A DNA stretch of 51,981 nt from Pseudomonadota bacterium (GTDB lineage Bacteria > Pseudomonadota > Alphaproteobacteria > Micavibrionales > UBA1664): positions 162,551 through 214,531 of the forward strand of contig RFNZ01000003.1 in the NCBI GenBank assembly GCA_009926935.1, in the 5' to 3' direction. The position numbers were made by a program, and so were the translations under genes. Under the pieces are notes generated by a model, which worked only from the letters and a program-made list of their open reading frames with translations, was not told the DNA's origin and did no database searches. Each line of letters begins with the position of its first letter. Within the stretch, counting starts at the first letter, position 1. This document shows, piece after piece, positions 8,003-16,041 of the stretch.

Positions 8003-10558
8003 ATGACAGAAAACGATTCGCCCCTAACCTCTACCAACCCCGTGGCAAACTCGGCCGAAAGCACGATGCGCCCTGCGCGGGGCGTCGTGTATGCGCAAAG
8101 CGTATCCCGTCGTGTTTTGAGCGGCGAGACGGTGCTTTTCTGGTGGATGCTGCTTTTTTGCGTCGCAGAAATTTTTATTACTGCCATATTGGTCAAGCTT
8201 GGTTACGTTAGCTGGGATCATGCGCATGTCCAGATCATGGTCGGGATTGCGGCCAGCGTTGCCGTTATGGCGCTTGTCCTTATTTATATTTATGGCCGTG
8301 TAGCACGTCGGGAACGCAGCATACTACAGGAAATTTTTCATGGTACGGCGCTTTGCCGCATGGTCACGGATATCTCGCGCGAACCGATCCTTATCAATGA
8401 TGCCTACCGCAATTTGTGTAATGAATTTTTGTGCGGCGAGATTGATAACCCGCCGGGCTTACGCTGCCTGCGCCGCATTCTGGAGCCGGTGCCCGAAAGC
8501 CTCGAGCGTTTTGATTTGATGCTTGATCTTGCTTATCGCGGGAGTACCGAAAAAGTTGAGCTATCGACGATGTTCAACGGGTACAGACGCTGGCTCAAGA
8601 TTGAGGCGCAACCCGTGCCGGGATGGGTTGGCAATGTCAGCTGGCGCGTGCAGGACATTACGGACGAACACGAGCTTGAATCCGCCGTTCGTGCCGAACG
8701 CGAGAAACTGATCGATTTTACCGATAACGCGCCGGTCGGCTTTTTTTCGGCTGGAACGGATGGGCGTTTTCTGTTTGTAAACGCAACACTGGCGCGCTGG
8801 CTCGGGACTGATATCGAGACGCTTTTGACGGTAGGACGCCTGCACCACTACCTCATGGAGCCGCCTGTCAAAGGCCAGCCCTACGACCTTACAAACGAGG
8901 GCGGTGCGCGGCAGGTTATTGAGCTTAAAATGAAAGGCCCCGGCGGTAAGGCATTTTTGGCATCCGTCAACCAGACGGTTGTAACAGATGCAGACGGCAT
9001 GGTGCGGACGCGGGCTGTTGTCCATGACCTCACGACCGAGCGGGAAATGCGGCAGGCGCTTAAAGACTCGGAAGATCGCTTCCAGCGCTTTTTCCATGAG
9101 GCGCCACTGGGGATCGCCCTTGTTGATACGCACGGCATTCTGAGCGACTGTAACCGCGCCCTTGCAGGGATGATGGGTATGTCGGTCGAGTCCATTGAGG
9201 GGCGGAATTTCGATACCGTCATTGCCGAAAAAGACCGCGAGAAGGTCACCAAAGCCATGGCCGCTATTGAAGAGGGCGCCGGTTTGACTGCACCTCTTGA
9301 AGTGACGTTGCTGGGTGCTGACAAAACAGTCGTCGTACAGATGCATGCGCGTAAATTCAGAGGGCGCAATATCGTTGTGCACTTCATCAACCTGACTGAG
9401 CAAAAGCAGCTTGAGGCGCAGTTTACCCAGTCACAGAAAATGCAGGCCGTGGGCCAGCTTGCGGGCGGTGTTGCGCATGATTTCAACAACCTTCTGACAG
9501 CGATGATCGGTTTTTGCGACCTCCTGTTGCTGCGTCATAAGCCGGGCGACCCGAGCTTTAATGATATCATGCAGATCAAGCAGAACGCCAATCGTGCCGC
9601 CAATCTTGTGCGGCAACTTCTGGCTTTCAGCCGTCAGCAGACCTTGCAGCCCAAGGTACTGGATGTTACGGAGACGTTGACCGAACTCTCCCATCTCATG
9701 CGCCGTCTTGTAGGCGTGATGATCGAGATGGAAATGGTGCATGACCCTGATACCGGCCTTGTAAAAGTGGATGAGGGGCAGCTTGAGCAGGTTCTCATCA
9801 ACCTTGTGGTCAATGCCCGCGATGCCATGAACAACCAAGGTAAGCTGACAATAAAAACGCAGCATTTCCTGACTGAAGCGCCCATGCAGCGCGGAGCTGA
9901 TACCATGCCTGCCGGTGACTGGGTGTGTGTTTCGGTTACGGATACGGGGTGTGGCATACCAAAAGACATCATCAGCCGCATATTCGAGCCGTTCTTTACG
10001 ACAAAGCCTGTGGGCTCGGGCACCGGCCTTGGCCTTTCCACCGTTTACGGGATCGTGCGGCAGACCGGCGGATATGTGCATGTGGACTCGGTTGTGGGCT
10101 CTGGCACCACGTTTTCAATTTACCTGCCGCGCCACACAAAGGCTGAGCAGACTGAGACAGCCAAAGCGAAACCAGAAGACAAAACAGCAGATCTGACCGG
10201 AACCGCAACCATTTTACTTGTCGAGGATGAAGATGCAGTGCGCGCGTTTTCAAGCCGCGCGCTTACGAATAAGGGCTACAAGGTTTTGGATGCCCCGGGC
10301 GGCGAGAGCGCGCTTGAGATTATCAAAGGTCTTGGCCGTACGCCCGACCTCATCATTACTGACGTCATCATGCCTGAAATGGATGGGCCGACCCTGATTA
10401 CCAAGGTCCGTGCCCAGTATCCGGAAGTGCCGGTTATTTTCGTGTCCGGCTACACGGAAGACAAGTTCAAAGGCCAGTTTGGCGAGAAAACATGGTTTTT
10501 GCCCAAGCCATTTACGCTTCAGCAGCTTGCGGCGAAGGTTAAAGAAGTTCTGGCTTAG
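8003..10558 (+). CDS. cckA: Hybrid sensor histidine kinase CckA
   Basis: CckA is the membrane kinase/phosphatase that feeds phosphate through ChpT to CtrA and CpdR and so controls the alphaproteobacterial cell cycle. The 851-residue product has two membrane helices (about 44-66 and 76-98) and PAS-like regions (about 105-480). Next come a HisKA domain with the phosphorylated histidine in GVAHDFNN (His492), an HATPase domain with the DTGCGIP and GTGLGLSTVYGIV boxes, and a C-terminal receiver. The receiver's phospho-acceptor is Asp787 in ITDVIMPEMDGP, and VIFVSGYTEDKF is a typical CckA receiver segment. It follows flhB by 12 bases, so it may share flagellar transcription. A hairpin terminator lies 34 bases after the stop. 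Confidence 0.95.
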   Translation: MTENDSPLTSTNPVANSAESTMRPARGVVYAQSVSRRVLSGETVLFWWMLLFCVAEIFITAILVKLGYVSWDHAHVQIMVGIAASVAVMALVLIYIYGRVARRERSILQEIFHGTALCRMVTDISREPILINDAYRNLCNEFLCGEIDNPPGLRCLRRILEPVPESLERFDLMLDLAYRGSTEKVELSTMFNGYRRWLKIEAQPVPGWVGNVSWRVQDITDEHELESAVRAEREKLIDFTDNAPVGFFSAGTDGRFLFVNATLARWLGTDIETLLTVGRLHHYLMEPPVKGQPYDLTNEGGARQVIELKMKGPGGKAFLASVNQTVVTDADGMVRTRAVVHDLTTEREMRQALKDSEDRFQRFFHEAPLGIALVDTHGILSDCNRALAGMMGMSVESIEGRNFDTVIAEKDREKVTKAMAAIEEGAGLTAPLEVTLLGADKTVVVQMHARKFRGRNIVVHFINLTEQKQLEAQFTQSQKMQAVGQLAGGVAHDFNNLLTAMIGFCDLLLLRHKPGDPSFNDIMQIKQNANRAANLVRQLLAFSRQQTLQPKVLDVTETLTELSHLMRRLVGVMIEMEMVHDPDTGLVKVDEGQLEQVLINLVVNARDAMNNQGKLTIKTQHFLTEAPMQRGADTMPAGDWVCVSVTDTGCGIPKDIISRIFEPFFTTKPVGSGTGLGLSTVYGIVRQTGGYVHVDSVVGSGTTFSIYLPRHTKAEQTETAKAKPEDKTADLTGTATILLVEDEDAVRAFSSRALTNKGYKVLDAPGGESALEIIKGLGRTPDLIITDVIMPEMDGPTLITKVRAQYPEVPVIFVSGYTEDKFKGQFGEKTWFLPKPFTLQQLAAKVKEVLA

Positions 10559-10592
10559 AAACCTTGATTTTCCGCTGATAAAATGCATTTAT

Positions 10593-10620
10593 ACCCTCGT
10601 TCCCAACAGCGAGGGTTTTT
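10593..10620 (+). terminator. Rho-independent terminator after cckA, overlapping the pdxS ribosome site
   Basis: ACCCTCG (10593-10599) pairs perfectly with CGAGGGT (10610-10616) across a 10-base loop, followed by five T. The 3' arm also supplies GAGGG, the likely Shine-Dalgarno sequence of pdxS at 10622. The element can therefore end cckA transcripts and, in read-through RNA, hide the pdxS ribosome site. Confidence 0.75.
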
Positions 10621-10621
10621 C

Positions 10622-11500
10622 ATGTCTAATGTCATCAATCTAAAAACCGGTTTGGCCGAAATGCTTAAAGGCGGCGTCATCATGGATGTCGTTACGGCTG
10701 ACCAAGCCAAAATCGCTGAGGATGCGGGTGCCGTGGCTGTGATGGCCCTTGAGCGTGTGCCGTCCGAGATCCGCGCCGCTGGCGGTGTTGCGCGTATGAG
10801 CCCGCCTGAGCTTGTTGCACAGATCATGGAGAGCGTTTCGATACCTGTCATGGCCAAGTGCCGCATTGGGCATTTTGCCGAGGCGCAGGTGCTTGAGGCC
10901 ATCGGTGTTGATTACATTGATGAAAGCGAAGTTTTGACGCCAGCTGATGAAGATTACCATATCGAAAAACATGCATTTAAAGTGCCTTTTGTGTGCGGTG
11001 CCAAAAACCTAGGCGAGGCCTTGCGGCGGATAGGCGAGGGTGCTGCCCTTATGCGTACCAAAGGTGAGCCCGGTACCGGTAATATTGTCGAGGCCGTGCG
11101 CCATCTGCGTGCGCTCAATCAAGCCATGCGCCGCGTGCAACTTCTTGACGATGCAGAGCTTATGACCGAAGCTAAAAACCTTGGCGCACCCTACGAGCTT
11201 GTAAAAATGATCAAGAAGGACGGCAAATTGCCCGTGCCGAATTTTGCAGCCGGCGGCATTGCAACGCCTGCCGATGCGGCCTTGTGCATGCAGCTTGGGG
11301 CCGAGACCGTTTTTGTGGGATCCGGCATCTTTAAAAGCGAGAACCCGGCTAAATTTGCCAAAGCCATTGTTAAGGCGACGGCCCATTACAATGACCCTAA
11401 AATGGTGCTTGAGGCATCCAAAGGGCTTGGTATGGCCATGAGCGGAATCGAGATTTCAAAAATCGAAGAACCTATGCGGATGGCCAACAGAGGTTGGTAA
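10622..11500 (+). CDS. pdxS: Pyridoxal 5'-phosphate synthase subunit PdxS
   Basis: PdxS makes pyridoxal 5'-phosphate from ribose 5-phosphate, glyceraldehyde 3-phosphate and ammonia supplied by PdxT. The 292-residue product is a TIM barrel with the family blocks [39 protein letters not shown], the [14 protein letters not shown] segment and the [17 protein letters not shown] phosphate-binding region. The ATG at 10622 fits the family N-terminus better than an upstream ATG at 10583, and GAGGG lies seven bases before it. pdxT follows after one intervening gene. Confidence 0.97.
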   Translation: MSNVINLKTGLAEMLKGGVIMDVVTADQAKIAEDAGAVAVMALERVPSEIRAAGGVARMSPPELVAQIMESVSIPVMAKCRIGHFAEAQVLEAIGVDYIDESEVLTPADEDYHIEKHAFKVPFVCGAKNLGEALRRIGEGAALMRTKGEPGTGNIVEAVRHLRALNQAMRRVQLLDDAELMTEAKNLGAPYELVKMIKKDGKLPVPNFAAGGIATPADAALCMQLGAETVFVGSGIFKSENPAKFAKAIVKATAHYNDPKMVLEASKGLGMAMSGIEISKIEEPMRMANRGW

Positions 11501-11525
11501 AAACGACGGTTGTGCGGGGGATATA

Positions 11526-12173
11526 ATGGCACAAGCAAAAGCCGAATTTAGTAAAGCCTTGGTTAGAAAAGCACTAGGTAAGAATATCGCAGCATCACAA
11601 AAACGATATGCGAGGGCTTTCGGTGTTTTTATTGAGTCTGCTTTAATGCTTGCTTTTGTCGATGGTAAAACCCCAGGATATGAAAGGGTGCAGGCTAAGT
11701 TGGTTCAGGCAAGGGATAGACTTGACGAGGCTTTTTTAGCCCTTCAGGAGGAGCTACCGGGTGATGCATCCCTTCCGGTGTTTCATAGTCAAATTCTTGA
11801 CCTTGGCAATTATGCAGCCAGCCGCCCCAGCATGGAGCCGCGTATAAACGGGGTATCTTTAACCGCTGCGGAGAAACAATTTGCAACTAGCTGCGGCATG
11901 TTTTTTGAAGCGTCCACCTGTATCAGCTTTTATGATGAATCTAGTCAGGCTTTTTATGAGACTCGTACCCCGATTACCCATTGCTTCGAATACTTAAAAG
12001 GGGCTTTTGACGCTTATGAAGCGCAAGAAAATGCAGCGGGCCGCCGTGTTGATACACAGCTCGTTGGTATTTTTACGAGAGGCCATGAGTTTTTCAATGT
12101 CTTGACCCGCCGTTATGTAGCACGCGAGGCCACAGATCTTTTGAAACGTGTCGGCGGTTATCGTGCCGCGTAA
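11526..12173 (+). CDS. Uncharacterised protein made of a 91-residue tandem duplication
   Basis: The product is 215 residues and no family was recognised. Two halves align without gaps at an offset of 91 residues over about 45 positions. RYARAFGVFIESALMLAFVD (27-46) matches QFATSCGMFFEASTCISFYD (118-137), and F70/L73 match F161/Y164. Both halves are predicted helical; no signal peptide or membrane helix is seen. The gene lies between pdxS and pdxT in the same direction (25 bases after pdxS, overlapping the pdxT start), so it is probably co-transcribed with them, but nothing in the protein itself points to vitamin B6 metabolism. The wobble bases are more A/T-rich than in pdxS. Confidence 0.78.
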   Translation: MAQAKAEFSKALVRKALGKNIAASQKRYARAFGVFIESALMLAFVDGKTPGYERVQAKLVQARDRLDEAFLALQEELPGDASLPVFHSQILDLGNYAASRPSMEPRINGVSLTAAEKQFATSCGMFFEASTCISFYDESSQAFYETRTPITHCFEYLKGAFDAYEAQENAAGRRVDTQLVGIFTRGHEFFNVLTRRYVAREATDLLKRVGGYRAA

Positions 12174-12741
12174 ACCCATAGTTGGTGTTTTGGCTTTGCA
12201 GGGCTGTGTGGATAGGCACAAGCCGCATATCGAGGCTGCTGGCGGCACGTTTAGAGCCGTCAAGACAGCGGCCGATTTTGATGCTGCGGATGCTTTCATT
12301 TTGCCCGGCGGCGAGAGTACGACGATGCTCAAGCTGATTGAGGTGTTTGGCCTGTGGGATGCCTTGGCCCGCAATTTTGCAGCAAAACCCGTGTGGGGCA
12401 TTTGCGCAGGATCGATTTTGATGGCGCAAACCGTTTATGTGGATGGCAGTAAAACGCAGCAGCAGAAATCATTCGGGCTGATGCCTTTTACTGTTGTGCG
12501 CAATGGCTATGGCCGCCAGCTTGATAGCCATACCGCCATGATCGATGGATATGAGGTCTCGTTCATACGGGCACCCGTGTTTGAGAGCGCCGCGCATGAT
12601 GTGAATGTGAAAGCCATGCACGAAGGACGGGCCGCGTGGATTTCAAAAGGGCTTTATATGGCATCGGCGTTTCATCCCGAGCTTACGATGGTGTATCCAT
12701 CGCCCATGCATCGTGAATTTTTGGCTCTATGCGCCCAATAA
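12148..12741 (+). CDS. pdxT: Pyridoxal 5'-phosphate synthase glutaminase subunit PdxT
   Basis: PdxT hydrolyses glutamine and passes ammonia to PdxS. Family blocks are VGVLALQG, LPGGESTTM, the nucleophile cysteine in WGICAGSILMAQ, RNGYGRQLDS, FIRAPVFE and the His-Glu pair in FHPELT. The start is GTG at 12148 or, closer to the usual family N-terminus, GTG at 12163; either overlaps the preceding gene (by 26 or 11 bases). The 3' end overlaps the convergent gene at 12727 by 15 bases. Confidence 0.95.
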   Translation: MSAVIVPRKPIVGVLALQGCVDRHKPHIEAAGGTFRAVKTAADFDAADAFILPGGESTTMLKLIEVFGLWDALARNFAAKPVWGICAGSILMAQTVYVDGSKTQQQKSFGLMPFTVVRNGYGRQLDSHTAMIDGYEVSFIRAPVFESAAHDVNVKAMHEGRAAWISKGLYMASAFHPELTMVYPSPMHREFLALCAQ

Positions 12742-13047
12742 GGTGAGCGGGTAGGTGCGGATGTCATTTGCTGCATCCGGTACGCGTTCGCACGGCGTGT
12801 GGATGGCCTTGATGATCCGGCTTGTCATGGCATCGCCCATCGTGATCCCCAGGCGGCGGTAGTGCATACGCATATTTCTGATCACGTCTCTTATTGCCAT
12901 CTCTTCCGTGGGTGCGACAGCCATATAGGTGCCGCCGCCTGCACGTGCGATCACTTTTTCCTGAAGAGAGGGCGTATTGCGACCGTCACCACGCAGGCGG
13001 ATACGGTCGATTCTCAGTTCAAAATTGCGGACGTTCTGACTTTTCAT
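12727..13047 (-). CDS. Small uncharacterised protein divergent from recA, probably SOS-controlled
   Basis: The product is 106 residues, basic and rich in Arg, with no membrane segment and no family recognised. The segment RIDRIRLRGDGRN is followed by a helix around EEMAIRDVIRNMRMHYRRLG. A strong ribosome site (TAAAGGAG, read on the minus strand) lies seven bases before the ATG. A perfect GTTC-N7-GTTC LexA box sits immediately upstream of that site at 13062-13076, so repression by LexA is likely. That would make this an SOS gene sharing its control region with recA. Its function in DNA damage, if any, is unknown. Confidence 0.75.
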   Translation of the reverse strand: MKSQNVRNFELRIDRIRLRGDGRNTPSLQEKVIARAGGGTYMAVAPTEEMAIRDVIRNMRMHYRRLGITMGDAMTSRIIKAIHTPCERVPDAANDIRTYPLTLLGA

Positions 13048-13061
13048 GACTTGCTCCTTTA

Positions 13062-13076
13062 GTTCATTGTTTGTTC
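13062..13076. promoter_or_regulatory. LexA (SOS) box 1
   Basis: GTTC-ATTGTTT-GTTC matches the alphaproteobacterial LexA direct repeat GTTC-N7-GTTC exactly. It is one base from the ribosome site of the minus-strand gene at 13047 and about 135 bases before recA, so it mainly suits control of the divergent gene. Confidence 0.8.
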
Positions 13077-13080
13077 TCAG

Positions 13081-13089
13081 TTATCCACA
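13081..13089 (+). promoter_or_regulatory. Consensus DnaA box between the LexA boxes
   Basis: TTATCCACA is identical to the strongest DnaA-binding consensus. It lies between LexA box 1 and box 2 in the shared control region of recA and the divergent gene. A single box can arise by chance, and no origin-like cluster surrounds it. Confidence 0.4.
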
Positions 13090-13125
13090 CCTTAATCACA
13101 GTTTGTTCTCATGTAAAGCTAAAAA

Positions 13126-13164
13126 GTTCTTTTTTTGTTCTTGACTGGCGTTCTTTTTTTGTTC
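13126..13164 (+). promoter_or_regulatory. LexA boxes 2 and 3 at the recA promoter
   Basis: Two identical boxes, each GTTC-TTTTTTT-GTTC, occupy 13126-13140 and 13150-13164. A -35-like TTGACT (13141-13146) lies exactly between them, so LexA bound at either box would cover the RNA polymerase site. The -10 element is not clear. The boxes are 48 bases from the recA start codon. Confidence 0.88.
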
Positions 13165-13211
13165 AGGCTTGGGGCAATCGAAGCATCATGCTCAACTCAA
13201 GGGGAAACCAC

Positions 13212-14381
13212 ATGTCACAGGTACAGGAACTGAAAGGCCCATCCATGCAAAAATCGCCAGAGAAGAATCCCGAACGTACGAAAGCTCTCGATGCCGCTTT
13301 AGGCCAGATCGAACGCGCCTTCGGCAAAGGCTCCATCATGAAGCTTGGCGGTGAGGGTGCGCCTCTTACGAATATCGAGTCCATTTCCACGGGCTCTTTG
13401 GGGCTTGATATTGCCCTTGGTATCGGCGGTGTTCCGCGCGGACGTATTGTTGAGATTTACGGTCCTGAGTCGTCGGGTAAAACAACGCTGGCGCTTCAGG
13501 TTATTGCGGAGGCCCAAAAAACGGGCGGCACTTGCGCTTTTGTCGATGCCGAACACGCGCTTGACCCTATCTATGCTCGCAAGCTTGGATGCAATCTTGA
13601 TGAATTGCTGATCTCGCAGCCCGATGCCGGTGAACAGGCCCTTGAAATTGCCGATACGCTGGTGCGTTCCGGTGCCATTGATGTGCTGGTCGTCGACTCC
13701 GTTGCGGCGCTTGTGCCACGGGCCGAACTTGAAGGCGAGATGGGTGATAGCCACATGGGCCTTCAGGCGCGCCTTATGTCGCAGGCTTTGCGCAAGCTTA
13801 CGGGCTCTATTGCCCGCTCGCGCACCTGTGTGATTTTCATCAACCAGATACGCTCGAAAATCGGCGTCATGTTTGGTAACCCCGAGACGACAACGGGCGG
13901 CAATGCGCTCAAATTTTATGCTTCGGTGCGTATTGATATCCGCCGTATAGGTCAGATCAAGGAACGTGAGGAAGTCATTGGTAACCAGACCCGTGTGAAG
14001 ATTGTCAAAAACAAGTTAGCGCCTCCCTTCCGCCAGGTTGATTTTGACATCATGTATGGTCAGGGTATCTCCAAGATGGGTGAGATACTGGATCTCGGCG
14101 TTGCCGCCAACCTTGTTGAGAAATCCGGCGCGTGGTTTGCGTATGAAGGGCAGCGCATCGGGCAGGGCCGCGAAAACGCGCGCCAGTTTTTAAAAGATAA
14201 TCCGGATCTTGCGAGTGCAATTGAAAACAAGATCCGTGGCAATGCCGGCCTTATTGCAGAAAACATGCTGCGCGGTACGGAGGAGCCAGATGCCGGTGAC
14301 GATACGCCGCCCACTGATACAGAGGGTGCCGCCTCGGCACCGGCCAAGGGCAAAGTTACGGCCATGAAAAAGGCCGGATAG
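13212..14381 (+). CDS. recA: Recombinase RecA
   Basis: RecA polymerises on single-stranded DNA, carries out strand exchange and triggers LexA autocleavage. The 389-residue product has the family N-terminus ([18 protein letters not shown]), the Walker A box GPESSGKTT, the [15 protein letters not shown] segment, the Walker B region [20 protein letters not shown], the [20 protein letters not shown] loop and an acidic C-terminal tail. The ATG at 13212, preceded by AAGGGG, is chosen over an upstream in-frame codon at 13071, which would place the LexA boxes inside the coding region. A strong terminator follows. Confidence 0.98.
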   Translation: MSQVQELKGPSMQKSPEKNPERTKALDAALGQIERAFGKGSIMKLGGEGAPLTNIESISTGSLGLDIALGIGGVPRGRIVEIYGPESSGKTTLALQVIAEAQKTGGTCAFVDAEHALDPIYARKLGCNLDELLISQPDAGEQALEIADTLVRSGAIDVLVVDSVAALVPRAELEGEMGDSHMGLQARLMSQALRKLTGSIARSRTCVIFINQIRSKIGVMFGNPETTTGGNALKFYASVRIDIRRIGQIKEREEVIGNQTRVKIVKNKLAPPFRQVDFDIMYGQGISKMGEILDLGVAANLVEKSGAWFAYEGQRIGQGRENARQFLKDNPDLASAIENKIRGNAGLIAENMLRGTEEPDAGDDTPPTDTEGAASAPAKGKVTAMKKAG

Positions 14382-14410
14382 AAATTACAGTTGCGTGCCG
14401 TTATTAAAGA

Positions 14411-14438
14411 CCGCTCCGTCCCCCACGGAGCGGTTTTT
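14411..14438 (+). terminator. Rho-independent terminator after recA
   Basis: CCGCTCCGT and ACGGAGCGG form a perfect nine-base stem around a CCCCC loop, followed by five T. It ends two bases before the stop codon of the convergent gene at 14441. Confidence 0.93.
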
Positions 14439-14440
14439 CT

Positions 14441-15337
14441 TTAAGCGGCTGTGCAGACGGGGTGGCTGCCTTTATCACGCAGGCGCAGGGCGCATGCATG
14501 GATGTGCGTGCCGAGGAGGTTCATCACTTTCATGCCGCCGCGATCTGCGTGCTCGGCATCAAAGGCCCTGATGGCGACTTCGTCCATGTACTTTGCTTCG
14601 TGTTTGCTACCCAAAGAGGTGGCAATAGGTACGAGTTTGCTTGCAGCAGTCGGGCGCCAAAGAACAGTCAGCGTGTCGACCAATGTTGCAAATATCCACA
14701 TGTTGTTCATGACATCCGTGCTTTTGCGCTCGATGGTGGAGGCATCGACGAGTGCCGCTTTGTCCTGCACATGGTGCGCGCGGGCGCTGTCAATTTTGAC
14801 TGCCATTGGTGCATCACCGAGGTGCATTTCAACGTGGTAGTGCTGGTCTCTGAAGTTTTCGAGGAATTTGCTGATGTTTCTGTTATGTGCCGTTGTTTCA
14901 AAAGCGATAGGCAGGCCCATAGCAGTGAAATCATTGAGGAGCATGTCGCCAATCCATTTGGCGCCTTGAATCCAGTGCTCGCCCGCTTCCCGCACATGGG
15001 CCGTGCCATCTGCAGTGTTAGAAAAATATTCAGCCAGTGTTGCCTGTGCCTGCGCAAAACCTGGGATTTTGCAGATGATTTGGTCCCAGTCGATGAGGGC
15101 AAAGTTTGTACCGTTTGCGGCTTCCGTCTTTACCAGTTCGCGAAGATATGTTGATTTGCCAACACCTTCTGCGCCGGCTGTCAGGATCAGGCGTCTGTTA
15201 GGTGTTGTCGGCAGCGGGTGCATGCCGTTCAGGATTTCCGCGCGCAGGGCGTAGAACGTTTCTTGAAGCTCGTGGCGCTCGGCGTCATTATAGGAGCGAA
15301 GATATTGGTCGAGGACCGTGTTAGGTACGATGGACAT
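14441..15337 (-). CDS. Zeta-toxin-like P-loop kinase
   Basis: The product is 298 residues. The Walker A box GAEGVGKST lies near residue 55, followed by an aspartate-containing LIDWDQI segment and by IAFETTAHNRNISKFLENF, which resembles the ET-T-S/G-R block of zeta-toxin and UDP-N-acetylglucosamine kinase families. A VEMHLGD strand follows, as in those enzymes. Zeta toxins phosphorylate UDP-sugar precursors of peptidoglycan, but the substrate here is unknown. No epsilon-type antitoxin gene is adjacent, so it may be a chromosomal kinase rather than a toxin. AGGTG lies five bases before the ATG. Confidence 0.7.
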   Translation of the reverse strand: MSIVPNTVLDQYLRSYNDAERHELQETFYALRAEILNGMHPLPTTPNRRLILTAGAEGVGKSTYLRELVKTEAANGTNFALIDWDQIICKIPGFAQAQATLAEYFSNTADGTAHVREAGEHWIQGAKWIGDMLLNDFTAMGLPIAFETTAHNRNISKFLENFRDQHYHVEMHLGDAPMAVKIDSARAHHVQDKAALVDASTIERKSTDVMNNMWIFATLVDTLTVLWRPTAASKLVPIATSLGSKHEAKYMDEVAIRAFDAEHADRGGMKVMNLLGTHIHACALRLRDKGSHPVCTAA

Positions 15338-15449
15338 GTGTCACCTGTCTTGGGTTGTTGTCGAGGTCCTCTTAGACAGATTTTTTTGTTATGTCCAAAT
15401 ATTTCGGATAAAAAATGTGTATCGGTTTGTTAAATAAAAACTTAACCTA

Positions 15450-15938
15450 CTAATTTTTCATAAGTCTTTGTTTTGCCCGGCCCCAATCACGCGTTTTTTC
15501 GGTCGCGCGTTTGTCATGAAGTTTTTTGCCCTTGCCGAGAGCGATTTCAAGCTTAGCCATATTTTTTGAATTAAAATAAAGACGCGTCGGGATCAGCGTA
15601 TAGCCCTCCCGCTTGATGGCGCCCATGAAGCGATCAACCTCCTTCTTATGAAGGAGTAGCTTGCGCGGCCGTTTGGGCTGGTGCTGTAAATGGGCGGGTG
15701 CCTGAGGATATTCCTGAATATTGGCGTTGAGCAGATAGAGTTCGCCGTGCTTTTCGCCCACGTAGGCCTCGCCAATGCTGGCCTGCCCCTCGCGCAGAGA
15801 TTTAACCTCGGAGCCAGTCAACTGTAGTCCGGCTTCAACGGGTGTTTCCAAAAAATAATCATGGCGCGCGCGTTTATTGACGGCGATAGGTTGCCCTGCC
15901 GTCAGGAAATTTTTACGTTTGTTGCTTTTATCTGCCAT
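15450..15938 (-). CDS. smpB: SsrA-binding protein SmpB
   Basis: SmpB carries tmRNA to stalled ribosomes in trans-translation. The 162-residue product has the OB-fold blocks NKRARHDYFLE, GLQLTGSEVKSLREGQ, GEAYVGE, PKRPRKLLLHKKE and the C-terminal KKLHDKRATEKTRDWGRAKQ helix that acts in the ribosomal mRNA channel. The ATG at 15938 gives the usual N-terminus; an upstream codon at 15977 would add 13 unlikely residues. The tmRNA gene itself was not seen in the window. Confidence 0.96.
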   Translation of the reverse strand: MADKSNKRKNFLTAGQPIAVNKRARHDYFLETPVEAGLQLTGSEVKSLREGQASIGEAYVGEKHGELYLLNANIQEYPQAPAHLQHQPKRPRKLLLHKKEVDRFMGAIKREGYTLIPTRLYFNSKNMAKLEIALGKGKKLHDKRATEKTRDWGRAKQRLMKN

Positions 15939-16041
15939 AGCTGGCGTGACTTTGCCCGTCAAACACACGGGAATCAAGCATTCTTATGAGGCAAAAAAGC
16001 TTTACTTGTCATTTGAAAAGCGAAGCATCTAAAGTGGTTAT

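Noticed and set aside
8561..9403. 280-codon frame on the minus strand
   Set aside because: It is antisense to the PAS region of cckA, with no motif and no start signal.
14462..15154. 230-codon frame on the plus strand
   Set aside because: It is antisense to the zeta-like kinase, whose P-loop and reading frame are convincing.
15394..15450. TTAA-N8-TTAAC near 15429, considered as a CtrA site
   Set aside because: The spacing is eight, not seven, and it lies downstream of smpB, between two gene ends on the minus strand rather than at a likely target promoter.
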